From UBA1952 sp965246785 (GTDB taxonomy: Bacteria > Bacteroidota > Bacteroidia > Chitinophagales > Chitinophagaceae): a DNA stretch of 64,000 bases. The first letter of the stretch is position 1; every line of letters starts with the position of its first letter. A program made the position numbers and the translations under genes. The stretch spans positions 310,001 through 374,000 of the forward strand of contig CBDFFM010000032.1 of assembly GCA_965246785.1 (NCBI GenBank). The letters run 5' to 3'. Positions 24,901 through 33,192 of this stretch are shown here, piece after piece. The notes under the pieces were generated by a model. That model ran no database searches and was not told where the DNA came from. It was given only the letters and a program-made list of their open reading frames with translations.

Positions 24901-26680
24901 ACGCTGCCGCCAGTTTCCGTCCTTCCTTCCGCTCCCCAATCTGCTGCCGCCACATGGCGTAGTACAGGCCTTTCTCTTCCAGCAGGCTCATGTGTGTACC
25001 TGTCTCTACAATGTGGCCGCGTTCCAGCACATAGATGCGGTCGGCGTGCATGATGGTAGAGAGGCGGTGCGCAATCATGACCGTGATGTGCTCGCGGCGG
25101 TCGGTGATGTCACGGATGGTTTGGGAGATTTCTTCTTCCGTCAGGGAATCCAGTGCGGAAGTAGCTTCATCAAAAATCATCAGGCGCGGATGGCGCAGCA
25201 GGGCGCGGGCGATGCTAAGCCGCTGGCGCTCGCCGCCGGAAAGTTTCAGGCCGCCTTCGCCGATGACAGTCTGAATGCCATGTCCCGCGCGGGATAGCAG
25301 ATTGTTGCCCGCAGACTTCGCAATTACATCCAACACCTCATCATCGCTTGCGCCTGGATTGACGAAAAGCAGGTTTTCCTTAATGGTGCCGGAGAAGAGC
25401 TGGGTATCCTGCGTCACAAAACCAAGCTGGTGCCGCAGCTCATCAAAGTCAATGGCGGAATCACGGTGATTGTTGTAGTAAATCGCGCCGTCGTTTGGAT
25501 GATAAAGGCCAACGAGGAGCTTCACCAAAGTTGTCTTGCCGGAACCTGATGGGCCTACAAACGCTACGGTCTCGCCCAGCTTTACATCAAAGGAAACATT
25601 TTGCAGCGCAGGCTTTGTTGCCGACTGATGTTGGAAAGAAACGTTGTCAAAGCGCAAGCTGTTTACTGCATTAATCACTTCCGGCTTCGCCGGCTTCACC
25701 TCAATCGGCTTGGCCATAAGCGTCTCCAGATTATTCAATGAGGCTTGTGCTTCACGCCAGGAAAGAATGATATTTCCCAGCTCCTGCAATGGCCCAAAGA
25801 TGAAGAAGGAATAGAACTGCATCATTATCATTTGCCCTACGCTCAGCCTGTCTTTAAAGACAAAGAACAGCAGCGTGAACATGATGCACTGCTGCAGGAA
25901 GTTTACAAACGTGCCTTGCACAAACGAAATAGAGCGGATGCTTTTCACCTTCCGCAATTCCAGCTTTAGAATTTTGAACGTCGTTGCATTCAAGCGGCGG
26001 ATTTCCTGTCCGGTCAGGCCAAGGGATTTCACCAACTCAATATTCCGCAGCGATTCCGTAGTGGAGCCGGCCAACGCATTTGTCTCACCGACGATGCTTT
26101 TCTGGATGGTCTTAATCTTCTTGCTTAAAACGCTTGTAAGCAAGCCCAGCACAACAGCGCCAACCAGATAAATCAGCGGCAGAATCGGCGTGATGCGATA
26201 TGCAATAATTACAACGAACACAATCCCCACAATCGTCGCGAAAAGAACGTTCACGAAGTTGTTGATGAACTTCTCATTGTCCGAGCGCACCTTTTGGAGC
26301 ACGGAGAGCGTCTCGCCGCTGCGCTGGTCTTCAAAGTCTGCGAAGGGAAGACGCAAGGCGTGTTTGAGGCTATCAGTGTAAAGCTGCGCACCGAACTTCT
26401 GGATAATCACGTTCACCACATAATCCTGAAAGGCTTTGGCAATGCGCGACACCATCGCTGCGCCGATAATAAGGCCAAGTCCGATTAAGATACCGTGAAA
26501 AAAGCCGGAACTGTCGCCCGCCGCGCGGAAAGCTCCGGCCTTGTTCGCGTAAGGGTCAATGATGTAATGCCCGAGGATGTAGGGATTGAGCAGCGAGAAA
26601 ACCTGATTGACCGACACAAGGAACAACGCAAGCGCAATCATGCCCTTGTAAGGCTTCAGGTATTGCAGTAAAAGTTTCAT
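24899..26680 (-). CDS. ABC transporter, fused permease and ATPase (MsbA-like exporter)
   Basis: This 593-residue half-transporter has six N-terminal membrane helices (about 15-310) and a C-terminal ATPase. Walker A is GPSGSGKTT, the signature LSGGERQRLSIARALL, and Walker B LMIFDEATSALD; the H-loop is IAHRLS. It should work as a homodimer exporting a lipid, peptide or drug, and the substrate is unknown. The start ATG at 26680 lies 9 bases after a TACCTTTA box (26690-26697). The stop codon touches a REP unit of the RAYT element. Confidence 0.92.
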   Translation of the reverse strand: MKLLLQYLKPYKGMIALALFLVSVNQVFSLLNPYILGHYIIDPYANKAGAFRAAGDSSGFFHGILIGLGLIIGAAMVSRIAKAFQDYVVNVIIQKFGAQLYTDSLKHALRLPFADFEDQRSGETLSVLQKVRSDNEKFINNFVNVLFATIVGIVFVVIIAYRITPILPLIYLVGAVVLGLLTSVLSKKIKTIQKSIVGETNALAGSTTESLRNIELVKSLGLTGQEIRRLNATTFKILKLELRKVKSIRSISFVQGTFVNFLQQCIMFTLLFFVFKDRLSVGQMIMMQFYSFFIFGPLQELGNIILSWREAQASLNNLETLMAKPIEVKPAKPEVINAVNSLRFDNVSFQHQSATKPALQNVSFDVKLGETVAFVGPSGSGKTTLVKLLVGLYHPNDGAIYYNNHRDSAIDFDELRHQLGFVTQDTQLFSGTIKENLLFVNPGASDDEVLDVIAKSAGNNLLSRAGHGIQTVIGEGGLKLSGGERQRLSIARALLRHPRLMIFDEATSALDSLTEEEISQTIRDITDRREHITVMIAHRLSTIMHADRIYVLERGHIVETGTHMSLLEEKGLYYAMWRQQIGERKEGRKLAAA

Positions 26681-26730
26681 AGGAAGCCTTAAAGGTAATC
26701 GTACCGCCGCCTTTGCGCTTTATGGGCGGA

Positions 26731-27150
26731 TTAAGAAAGGCGATGCTGTGCCAGCATCTGGCCTACAATCCGGTCTATAGGCAGCGTGAAAGTCTCCTCG
26801 TTTACTTCTGCCAGCGGCATCCAATACGTGCGCTCATTGGCTTCATTGTTTTGAATAGCGGCCGCCGCATTTGCCGCAATAAGATAGTAAATAGAAATCA
26901 CTTGCGAATCGTCAAAGGCGCTTTGCTGGAAGAAATCGGTGGTGTAGAAATGGGCCAGTACTTCAATCTCCAATCCCAATTCTTCCATCCATTCCCGCTT
27001 CAACCCGTCTATCGTGCCTTCCCCCAACTCCAGACCGCCGCCTGGCAGTTTTATTACGCGCTTGCCGCGAATCATTTCTTCATTCACCAGCAGGCGACCT
27101 TCCGAAATCCAGATGCCATATACGCGGACATTGAAGCGCTTCGGCACCAT
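26731..27150 (-). CDS. Nudix hydrolase
   Basis: The protein has about 139 residues. The Nudix box Gx5Ex7REUxEExGU is complete: GGLELGEGTIDGLKREW followed by MEELGL. Nudix enzymes cleave nucleoside diphosphates linked to another group; the substrate here is unknown. The preferred ATG at 27150 overlaps the corA stop as TGATG. The ATG at 27159 would add three residues (MVL). It is probably cotranscribed with corA. Confidence 0.85.
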   Translation of the reverse strand: MVPKRFNVRVYGIWISEGRLLVNEEMIRGKRVIKLPGGGLELGEGTIDGLKREWMEELGLEIEVLAHFYTTDFFQQSAFDDSQVISIYYLIAANAAAAIQNNEANERTYWMPLAEVNEETFTLPIDRIVGQMLAQHRLS

Positions 27151-28091
27151 CAGAACCACTTCTTCTTATTAAAATACAGGCTCAGCATGATGGACAGCAG
27201 CACAGAGATGGCCAGAGCGGCATAGAATCCTCTCACCGTATTCTCGCCGGGGAAGACCACGTTCATCCCATAAAAAGCAGCCACCAGCGCGGGTACTGAC
27301 AGGATAATCGTAATCGCTGTCAGGCGCTTGATGACGATGTTCATGTTGTTGTTGATGATGCTCGCAAAGGCGTCCAGCGACGATGACAGGATATTCGTGT
27401 ACGTGTTCGCCATCTCAAGGGCCTGGCTGTATTCTACAATCAGGTCGCTCAGAAATTCAGCTTCGTCCTCATCGCATTGCAGGAAGTTGGTGCGCTCCAT
27501 CTTCATCAGCAGCAGCTCGTCGCTGCGCAGGGCGGTGATGAGATAGACAAGGCTTTTCTGCACCCGCATCAGCGCCAGCAGCTCCTCATTCCGGTTGGAA
27601 TCGTAGAGCTTCTGCTCAAAGTCGTTGCGGCGGTGATTGATTTCCTTCAGCACATCCATGAAGTCCACCACTACCTTCTCAAAAACCTTCAGCACCATCA
27701 TATTCGGGCGCTCCGGGTGGCGCTTCGCGAAGGTGGTCAGGAAGCGGCGGATGGCAACGTTCTCAAAAGAATTAACCGTCACTACCTGATTGCGCTCCGT
27801 GATGATGATGGCAATCGGTATCGTGATATAAAACGCGTCGCTTTCATTCAGCGATTTGTTCTCCACCGGCGTCTTAAGGATAATCAGCTTAACGCCGTCT
27901 TCCAGCTCGTACCGGGCGCGCTCCTCTATATCCAGCGTGTCCGTCAGGAAGTCGTGCGGGATGTGAAGCTTGTCGCTGAGGTTGTTGATTTCCTCCGTCT
28001 GAAAAGGCGGCGATACATTTACCCAATTGGCACCGTCGGGCTGCTCTACTTCCAGCGTTTGCCGGTTCAGATTCTTGTAAGACTGTATCAC
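27150..28091 (-). CDS. corA: CorA-family magnesium/divalent cation transporter
   Basis: The 313-residue protein has a long helical cytoplasmic N-terminal funnel and two C-terminal membrane helices. The hallmark YGMNV motif (GMN) stands at the end of the first helix, and the protein ends with the basic tail NKKKWF. CorA forms pentameric channels for Mg2+ or related ions. It starts with GTG at 28091, preceded by a weak TAACTTGC box. It faces the divergent fbp gene across 84 bases. Confidence 0.92.
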   Translation of the reverse strand: MIQSYKNLNRQTLEVEQPDGANWVNVSPPFQTEEINNLSDKLHIPHDFLTDTLDIEERARYELEDGVKLIILKTPVENKSLNESDAFYITIPIAIIITERNQVVTVNSFENVAIRRFLTTFAKRHPERPNMMVLKVFEKVVVDFMDVLKEINHRRNDFEQKLYDSNRNEELLALMRVQKSLVYLITALRSDELLLMKMERTNFLQCDEDEAEFLSDLIVEYSQALEMANTYTNILSSSLDAFASIINNNMNIVIKRLTAITIILSVPALVAAFYGMNVVFPGENTVRGFYAALAISVLLSIMLSLYFNKKKWF

Positions 28092-28149
28092 GGTTGCAAG
28101 TTAGAACACCCCGCGCCAGCATTCCGATGTGCCCCAAATTGCCTTGCCT

Positions 28150-28157
28150 TATTTTTG
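28150..28157 (+). promoter_or_regulatory. TAnnTTTG -7 box before fbp
   Basis: TATTTTTG is an exact consensus match 18 bases before the fbp ATG at 28176. Confidence 0.55.
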
Positions 28158-28175
28158 CATTATTAATTGAAGCCC

Positions 28176-29186
28176 ATGATAAACACTACCCGCAAGCTGA
28201 TAACGATGGATGAGTTCACCATCCAGGAGACCCGCCAGTTCCCGCAGGCAACAGGCGAGCTTTCTGCGCTCCTGCGCGACATCGGCCTTGCGTGCAAGCT
28301 TATCAACAAGCAGGTGATGAAGGCGGGCCTCGTAGAAGGCATCATGGGCTCCCACGGCGCTACCAATGTGCAGGGCGAAGAGCAGATGAAGCTGGATGTT
28401 TATGCGGATGAAACCCTTATCAACGTCCTCCGCAATTCCGACGATTGCGCCGGTGTAGCGTCGGAAGAAAACGACCACATTGTTTGTTTTGACGATGAAT
28501 ACAGCAAGCAAAGCAAATACGTCGTCCTCTTTGACCCGCTGGACGGCTCCTCCAACATTGATTGCAATGCCCCAATCGGCACCATCTTCGCCATATACCG
28601 CCGCGTGTCGCCGCTCGGCGAATGCTGTACGGAGGAAGATTTCCTGCAGCCCGGCAAAGCGCTGATGGCCGCCGGATACGTTATCTACGGTTCTTCTACA
28701 ATGCTCGTTTATGCCACACGCCTCGGCGTGAATGGCTTCACGCTGGAGCCATCCATCGGCGAGTTTTGCCTCTCGCATCCGGACATCAAGTGCAGGGAGC
28801 AGGGTAAAATCTACTCCATCAATCAAGGCAACTGGACTAAATATTCCGATGGCATCCGCAACTACCTCACCCGCTGTATGGACGAGGTAAAAACCCACCG
28901 CTACATCGGCTCCATGGTGGCCGATATGCACCGCACCCTTATCAAAGGCGGCATCTTCATGTACCCCGCCGACACGAGCGCCAAAAAGGGCAAGCTCCGC
29001 CTGATGTATGAATGCAACCCCATGGCCTTTCTGGTAGAAGCCGCCGGAGGGATGGCAACAACCGGCGAGATGCGGGTGCTTGATGTCAAACCAACCGAAC
29101 TGCACCAGCGCGTGCCCATTTTCATAGGGTCAAAAGGTATGGTGGAAGATGCTGTGGCTTGCCTGAAAGCGGAAGTGGCCGCGTAA
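28176..29186 (+). CDS. fbp: Class I fructose-1,6-bisphosphatase
   Basis: This 336-residue gluconeogenic enzyme removes the 1-phosphate of fructose-1,6-bisphosphate. The metal-binding motif DPLDGSSNID is intact, and GVASEENDHI, GGIFMYPAD and LMYECNPMAFLVEAAGG follow in the family order. ATG 28176 (MINTTRKL) is chosen over an in-frame TTG at 28167. Single-gene unit with its own promoter box; scpA follows after 47 bases. Confidence 0.95.
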   Translation: MINTTRKLITMDEFTIQETRQFPQATGELSALLRDIGLACKLINKQVMKAGLVEGIMGSHGATNVQGEEQMKLDVYADETLINVLRNSDDCAGVASEENDHIVCFDDEYSKQSKYVVLFDPLDGSSNIDCNAPIGTIFAIYRRVSPLGECCTEEDFLQPGKALMAAGYVIYGSSTMLVYATRLGVNGFTLEPSIGEFCLSHPDIKCREQGKIYSINQGNWTKYSDGIRNYLTRCMDEVKTHRYIGSMVADMHRTLIKGGIFMYPADTSAKKGKLRLMYECNPMAFLVEAAGGMATTGEMRVLDVKPTELHQRVPIFIGSKGMVEDAVACLKAEVAA

Positions 29187-29233
29187 ACAGGAAGATTTTC
29201 AGTGATGATATTTGAAAGGCGCAACTTCGCCCC

Positions 29234-30010
29234 GTGACCTACCAAATCAAGCTGCCCCAGTTTGAAGGGCCTTTTGACTTGCTGCTGTTCTTTATTGAGC
29301 GCGATGAGCTGGACATCTACAACATCCCCATCAACGACCTCATCAAAGACTTCCTCGCCTACATCCATGAGCTTGAAGTGTTGGATATAGAGCAGGCGTC
29401 GGAGTTCATCCTCTTCGTATCCACCCTCATGCGCATCAAGGCTAAGATGCTCCTGCCGCGCCGCGAAGTGGATGCCTCCGGCAATGAGATAGACCCGCGT
29501 ACGGAGCTGGTGGACAAAATTCTGGAGTACAAGCGCTTCAAAGAGGCATCTGAAGGGATGGTCGTATTGGAAGCCGAGCGGCTGCTGGTACAGAAGCGCG
29601 GCAACATCCGCGCAGAGCTGGACGCGATTTCCGAAGCCGCGAGTGAGGGCACTGAAGTGCAGACCATTACCGTCTATAAGCTGGCGCAGACTTTTGAGAA
29701 GGTGCTCAAAAAATTCAAGGAGCGTACTGACAAGCCGCAGCACGTGGTGGTGAAATACAACTATAGCTTGGAAGGGCAGCGCGCTTACCTTATAGACCAT
29801 GTAGGAAGCTCGAAGCGGGTAACATTCGAGGCCCTGTTTGCGCAGTGCCAGAACCGGATACACGCCATCTTTACCTTTCTCTCCATGCTGGAATTAATCC
29901 AGCAGCGCTACCTCAGCATCCTTACCGGCAGCGGGCGCAACAATTTCATTCTGGAATGGAATGGTGAAGAGGCGGAAGCGGAAGAAGCGGCAACAGAAAC
30001 AAGCGCTTAA
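29234..30010 (+). CDS. scpA: Segregation and condensation protein A
   Basis: This 258-residue kleisin of the SMC-ScpAB condensin begins YQIKLPQFEGPFDLLLFFIE and continues IYNIPINDLIKDFL, the standard ScpA N-terminus that binds the SMC neck. The C-terminal winged helix is RVTFEALFAQCQNRIHAIFT. It starts with GTG at 29234. scpB and smc are not nearby. The acidic C-terminal tail (EEAEAEEAATETSA) is lineage-specific. Confidence 0.93.
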   Translation: MTYQIKLPQFEGPFDLLLFFIERDELDIYNIPINDLIKDFLAYIHELEVLDIEQASEFILFVSTLMRIKAKMLLPRREVDASGNEIDPRTELVDKILEYKRFKEASEGMVVLEAERLLVQKRGNIRAELDAISEAASEGTEVQTITVYKLAQTFEKVLKKFKERTDKPQHVVVKYNYSLEGQRAYLIDHVGSSKRVTFEALFAQCQNRIHAIFTFLSMLELIQQRYLSILTGSGRNNFILEWNGEEAEAEEAATETSA

Positions 30011-30073
30011 CGCCATCCGGCCCCGATATTGCCCGTGTTGGACGGCATTCGGTTACGGATGCCGGAAATGAAT

Positions 30074-30110
30074 CCCGGTGCTGTCGGACAGTAATCCGGG
30101 GTTTGTTGTT
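30074..30110 (+). terminator. Possible terminator after scpA
   Basis: CCCGG (30074-30078) can pair with CCGGG (30096-30100) around CTGTCGGACAG, followed by a T-rich GTTTGTTGTTTT. The stem is interrupted, so support is moderate. Confidence 0.4.
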
Positions 30111-31754
30111 TTAAGCCTCTTCAACAAAAGGAAACAAGATAGAAAACATAGCCCCCTCACCCGGCGTAGAATCAGCGCTGATATAACCGTCGGCCGCTTC
30201 CACCACTTTTTTGACGATCGAAAGCCCTACGCCGCTGCCCGGATACTCCGTGCGATTGTTCAGCCGCTGAAAAATCTGGAAGATGCGGTCGCGATACGCC
30301 TTGTCAAAGCCAATGCCGTTGTCAGCCACGCGGATAAGCTGGAAGCGGCGCTCGGCATCGCCCGGCTGCACGCGCAGGGGCGCATCCTTCCCGCTCACGA
30401 CTTCAGATGATATGCGCACTTCCGGCGCCAGCCCTTCTTTGGAAAACTTCAGCGCGTTGCTGACAAGGTTTAGAAACACCTGGCTTAATTGAGTAGCGTG
30501 GCCGGCTATGGGCAGCAGCTTGTCCGATTTTATGCTGGCCTTCTTTTGCGCGATGACGCGCTCAAGGTCAATGAGGGCAGCCTGCAAGACTTTATTCGTA
30601 TCCAGCACCTGCGGCGGGCCGGGCTTGGCAGACGCGCGGCTATAGGTAAGAAGGTCTTCGATGAGTGTGCTCATGCGCCCCGCCGCCGATTGCATCCGGG
30701 TAATCAGGTCGGCTCCGGCAGGGCCAAGGGCTTCCGCATAGCGGCCTTGCAGCATATCGCCGAAAGACTTGACTTTGCGCAGTGGCTCCTGAAGGTCGTG
30801 GGAGGCCACGTAGGCGAACTGCTCCAGGTTGGCATTAGAGCCGCGCAGCTCCGAGACGTGCTCTTCCAGCCGCCGTTGCAGGTTCTTCATGGCTGTGAAG
30901 TCGGTGAAGGTTACGAGCACACCGCCGTCCACCTTCGTGCTCATGATGTCAAGCCACACATCTATGCCATCCACATCGTAGTGAAACTCAAAGCGGTTTG
31001 GCTTGCCCGTCAGGAAGGTCTGGCTGTAGCGGTCAAAGAGTCCGTTGGTCTTGTAGCCGGGAAACCATTGGCTGCCCAGCGCACCATTTACGGCTTCCGG
31101 CGTCTGGCCCACATAAGCAGCCAGCATCTTATTGGCAATAGAGAAGCGAAAATCGGTCAGCGCCCCTTCTGCATCGTAAACAGGCAGGAAATGGAAGATG
31201 CCGGCCTGCGCGGTGTCAATGATGGCATGCATCAGGGCGTTGGATTCATCTGCGGCCTCCTTTTCTTCGCGCACAGCCTCCAGGTCGCGCATTGATTCCC
31301 GGGAACTATGCTCTGCGTCGCGGGTACGGGCCTTTAGCAAGTGTTCCTTTGTTACATCATTGACACTGTTGATAATGCAAATAAGATTACCAGAATTATC
31401 GGTAACAGGCACGTTGGTAATATCCCAATAGCGGGCTTCATAGGCAGTAGTGCCATCACGCCGGATAGAATATTTCTGGCCATGCAGTTTCTGCTGCCCT
31501 TTTGCCTCAATCAAGGCGCTCAATGAAGCGCGTAGGTGCGCGACACCCGTTGCCTGGGCATCGTTCGGATCGTCGGGGAAGGCTTCAAACAGCCGTTTGC
31601 CAATCAACTCCTCATACTTGCTTCCTGTTATCCTGCAATAAGCGCTGTTGGCTTCCAGAATGCTGAAATCGGGCGCTTCCGGCGACACAATAAGCGCCGG
31701 GCAGGGGCTGGCGGCGAAAAGAGAAGCGTAGAAACCGGGGTCTTGGCCAAACAT
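30111..31754 (-). CDS. PAS-domain sensor histidine kinase
   Basis: This 547-residue soluble kinase has two PAS domains (about 10-130 and 175-290; the first contains SEAPDFSILEANSAYCRITGSKYEELIGK-type sequence) and no membrane segment. They are followed by a HisKA domain with the phospho-acceptor H319 (YVASHDLQEPLRK) and an HATPase domain with the N box LNLVSNALKFSK, G1 VADNGIGFD and G2 GSGVGLSIVKKV. It resembles bacteriophytochrome-type cytosolic sensors. No response regulator is adjacent, so it is an orphan in this view. Confidence 0.9.
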   Translation of the reverse strand: MFGQDPGFYASLFAASPCPALIVSPEAPDFSILEANSAYCRITGSKYEELIGKRLFEAFPDDPNDAQATGVAHLRASLSALIEAKGQQKLHGQKYSIRRDGTTAYEARYWDITNVPVTDNSGNLICIINSVNDVTKEHLLKARTRDAEHSSRESMRDLEAVREEKEAADESNALMHAIIDTAQAGIFHFLPVYDAEGALTDFRFSIANKMLAAYVGQTPEAVNGALGSQWFPGYKTNGLFDRYSQTFLTGKPNRFEFHYDVDGIDVWLDIMSTKVDGGVLVTFTDFTAMKNLQRRLEEHVSELRGSNANLEQFAYVASHDLQEPLRKVKSFGDMLQGRYAEALGPAGADLITRMQSAAGRMSTLIEDLLTYSRASAKPGPPQVLDTNKVLQAALIDLERVIAQKKASIKSDKLLPIAGHATQLSQVFLNLVSNALKFSKEGLAPEVRISSEVVSGKDAPLRVQPGDAERRFQLIRVADNGIGFDKAYRDRIFQIFQRLNNRTEYPGSGVGLSIVKKVVEAADGYISADSTPGEGAMFSILFPFVEEA

Positions 31755-31872
31755 AGGATTGCGAACGTGCTTACATGGTGGTATTCAGGCCGAAACCTTA
31801 TAAAACTATTCCCATAGAGCCTTAACGGCGCTTCAGGCTTGGTAAAAGACAACTTTAACCTGCCCTTCGGTA

Positions 31873-31899
31873 AAAAAGAAACCCCGCGTTTGCGGGGCT
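31873..31899 (-). terminator. Terminator after tRNA-Arg
   Basis: On the minus strand CCCCGC-AAAC-GCGGGG is followed by TTTCTTTTTT, starting 8 bases after the tRNA end. Confidence 0.85.
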
Positions 31900-31906
31900 C
31901 AGGGAG

Positions 31907-31978
31907 TGGCTTCGCCAGGAATCGAACCTGGATCTGGAGCTTCGGAAACTCTCATACTATCCATTGTACTACGAAGCC
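31907..31978 (-). tRNA. tRNA-Arg (CCG)
   Basis: The acceptor arms GGCTTCG and CGAAGCC pair fully. The T-arm GGTTCGATTCC is standard, and the anticodon loop TTCCGAA presents CCG. Reading the loop one base earlier (TCC, Gly) breaks two anticodon-stem pairs, so Arg is preferred. CCA is not encoded. Confidence 0.85.
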
Positions 31979-32034
31979 TTTACTAATTCAAAATGCAAAA
32001 TTCAAAAGGATTTTTGCATTTTGAATTTTGCATT

Positions 32035-32061
32035 AAAAAAGCAACCAAAGGTTGCTTTTTT
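32035..32061. terminator. Bidirectional terminator between two tRNAs
   Basis: AAAAAAGCAACC and GGTTGCTTTTTT pair around AAA. It lies just downstream of tRNA-Glu (minus). An inverted array of AATTCAAAATGCAAAATTC-type sequence fills 31985-32034. Confidence 0.8.
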
Positions 32062-32062
32062 G

Positions 32063-32134
32063 TACGGCGTACGGGAGTCGAACCCGTCATTCGTCCGTGA
32101 AAGGGACGCGTATTAACCGATTTACCAACGCCGC
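32063..32134 (-). tRNA. tRNA-Glu (TTC)
   Basis: The acceptor arms GCGGCGT and ACGCCGT pair with one terminal G-U. The anticodon arm CGTCC-CTTTCAC-GGACG presents TTC, and the T-arm is CGGGTTCGACTCCCG. Confidence 0.9.
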
Positions 32135-32223
32135 ATTTCCCGCTAAGGGATGGCAAATATACAGCCGTCCATCCTTTAAGGCCAAGACTTCCCTCACAAA
32201 AAAATTATCGTGCTGTAATTTGC

Positions 32224-32994
32224 CTACGCTGCAAGCATAGCCTTGATGATGCCCAGAAAATCCTCTGCCTTGAGTGATGCGCCGCCAATAAGGCCGCCGT
32301 CCACATCCGGGCAGGCAAACAGCTCAGCCGCATTGGAAGGCTTGCAGGAGCCGCCGTAAAGAATGGGCGCATTGGCAGCTATCTCCTCGCCGTATTGCGT
32401 CCAAAGCACGGCACGGATATGGGCGTGCATGTCCTGCGCCTGCTGCGCTGAGGCCGTGCGGCCCGTGCCGATGGCCCAGATGGGCTCGTAAGCAACCGAA
32501 ACCTTTTTCATCTGCTCCGGCGTGAGGTGAAAGATGCCGGCAGCGATTTGCGAGCCCACATAATTGTTTTGTCCGTCCGCATCGCGTATCTCCAGCGGCT
32601 CGCCGCAGCAGAAGATGACGTCCAAGCCGGCGGCAAGGGCCGCATCCACCTTCTTAGCCAGCAATTGGTCGCTCTCCGCATTGTATTCCCGGCGCTCCGA
32701 GTGGCCGATAATGACGTAGCTCGCGCCACAGGTCCAGAGCATCTGCGCGGAAATCTCGCCGGTGTACGCGCCGCTCTCCAGATGATGGCAGGTTTGCCCG
32801 GCAAGGCAAAGGTGCGCGACATCCTGCGTATCTGTATAAATAGATGCGATGTGCGTGGCCGGCGGCGCAATAACCACCTCGCGGTCGTCATTAAGGCCGT
32901 CGGGGAGATTGTGGATGATGTCGTGAACGAGGGCGACGCCTTCCTGGATGGTGAGGTTCATCTTCCAGTTGCCGGCTACTATTTTTTTGCGCAT
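32224..32994 (-). CDS. tpiA: Triosephosphate isomerase
   Basis: This 256-residue glycolytic enzyme interconverts dihydroxyacetone phosphate and glyceraldehyde-3-phosphate. Catalytic motifs are complete: GNWKMNL (Lys near 11), VIIGHSERREYN (His) and VAYEPIWAIGTGRTA (Glu), with the phosphate loop ILYGGSCKPSNAAE. The ATG at 32994 is preceded directly by a tandem TTGGA/TCCAA repeat and a palindromic repeat, with no consensus promoter box in between. Confidence 0.96.
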   Translation of the reverse strand: MRKKIVAGNWKMNLTIQEGVALVHDIIHNLPDGLNDDREVVIAPPATHIASIYTDTQDVAHLCLAGQTCHHLESGAYTGEISAQMLWTCGASYVIIGHSERREYNAESDQLLAKKVDAALAAGLDVIFCCGEPLEIRDADGQNNYVGSQIAAGIFHLTPEQMKKVSVAYEPIWAIGTGRTASAQQAQDMHAHIRAVLWTQYGEEIAANAPILYGGSCKPSNAAELFACPDVDGGLIGGASLKAEDFLGIIKAMLAA

Positions 32995-33002
32995 AAGCTA
33001 TA

Positions 33003-33042
33003 ATGTTGGAACGTTGGATTATTGGAGCGTTGGAGCGTTGGA
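33003..33042. repeat. TCCAA(C/T)-type tandem repeat in the tpiA leader
   Basis: GTTGGAACGTTGGATTATTG and the following GAGCGTTGGAGCGTTGGA are imperfect 7-10-base units. The inverted equivalent (ATTCCAATGCTCCAAC) recurs inside the ABC ATPase gene at 58633-58667. Confidence 0.7.
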
Positions 33043-33074
33043 TTTTTGTGCGCGAGGCCTTACTGTGCTGCTCG

Positions 33075-33155
33075 CCCAAACTTTGTCATTTCCGCAGGGA
33101 ATCTTTGCTCGCAGCGTCTATGAGATTCCCTGCGGGAATGACAAAAGTCGCTGAA
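33075..33155. repeat. Palindromic dispersed repeat, copy B
   Basis: TTTGTCATTTCCGCAGGGAA opens the left arm and TCCCTGCGGGAATGACAAAA closes the right. The inside repeats TTTGCTCGCAG of copy A (11821-11920). The outer flanks AAAC and AAGTCGCTG are the reverse complements of the opposite flanks of copy A. Confidence 0.8.
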
Positions 33156-33192
33156 AACTATGTCGGGAAGCAGATTAAATGCCTGAAGATGA

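Noticed and set aside
31907..31978. Reading of the tRNA at this place as tRNA-Gly (TCC)
   Set aside because: Shifting the loop by one base breaks two anticodon-stem pairs. The CCG (Arg) reading gives a regular T-T-CCG-A-A loop.
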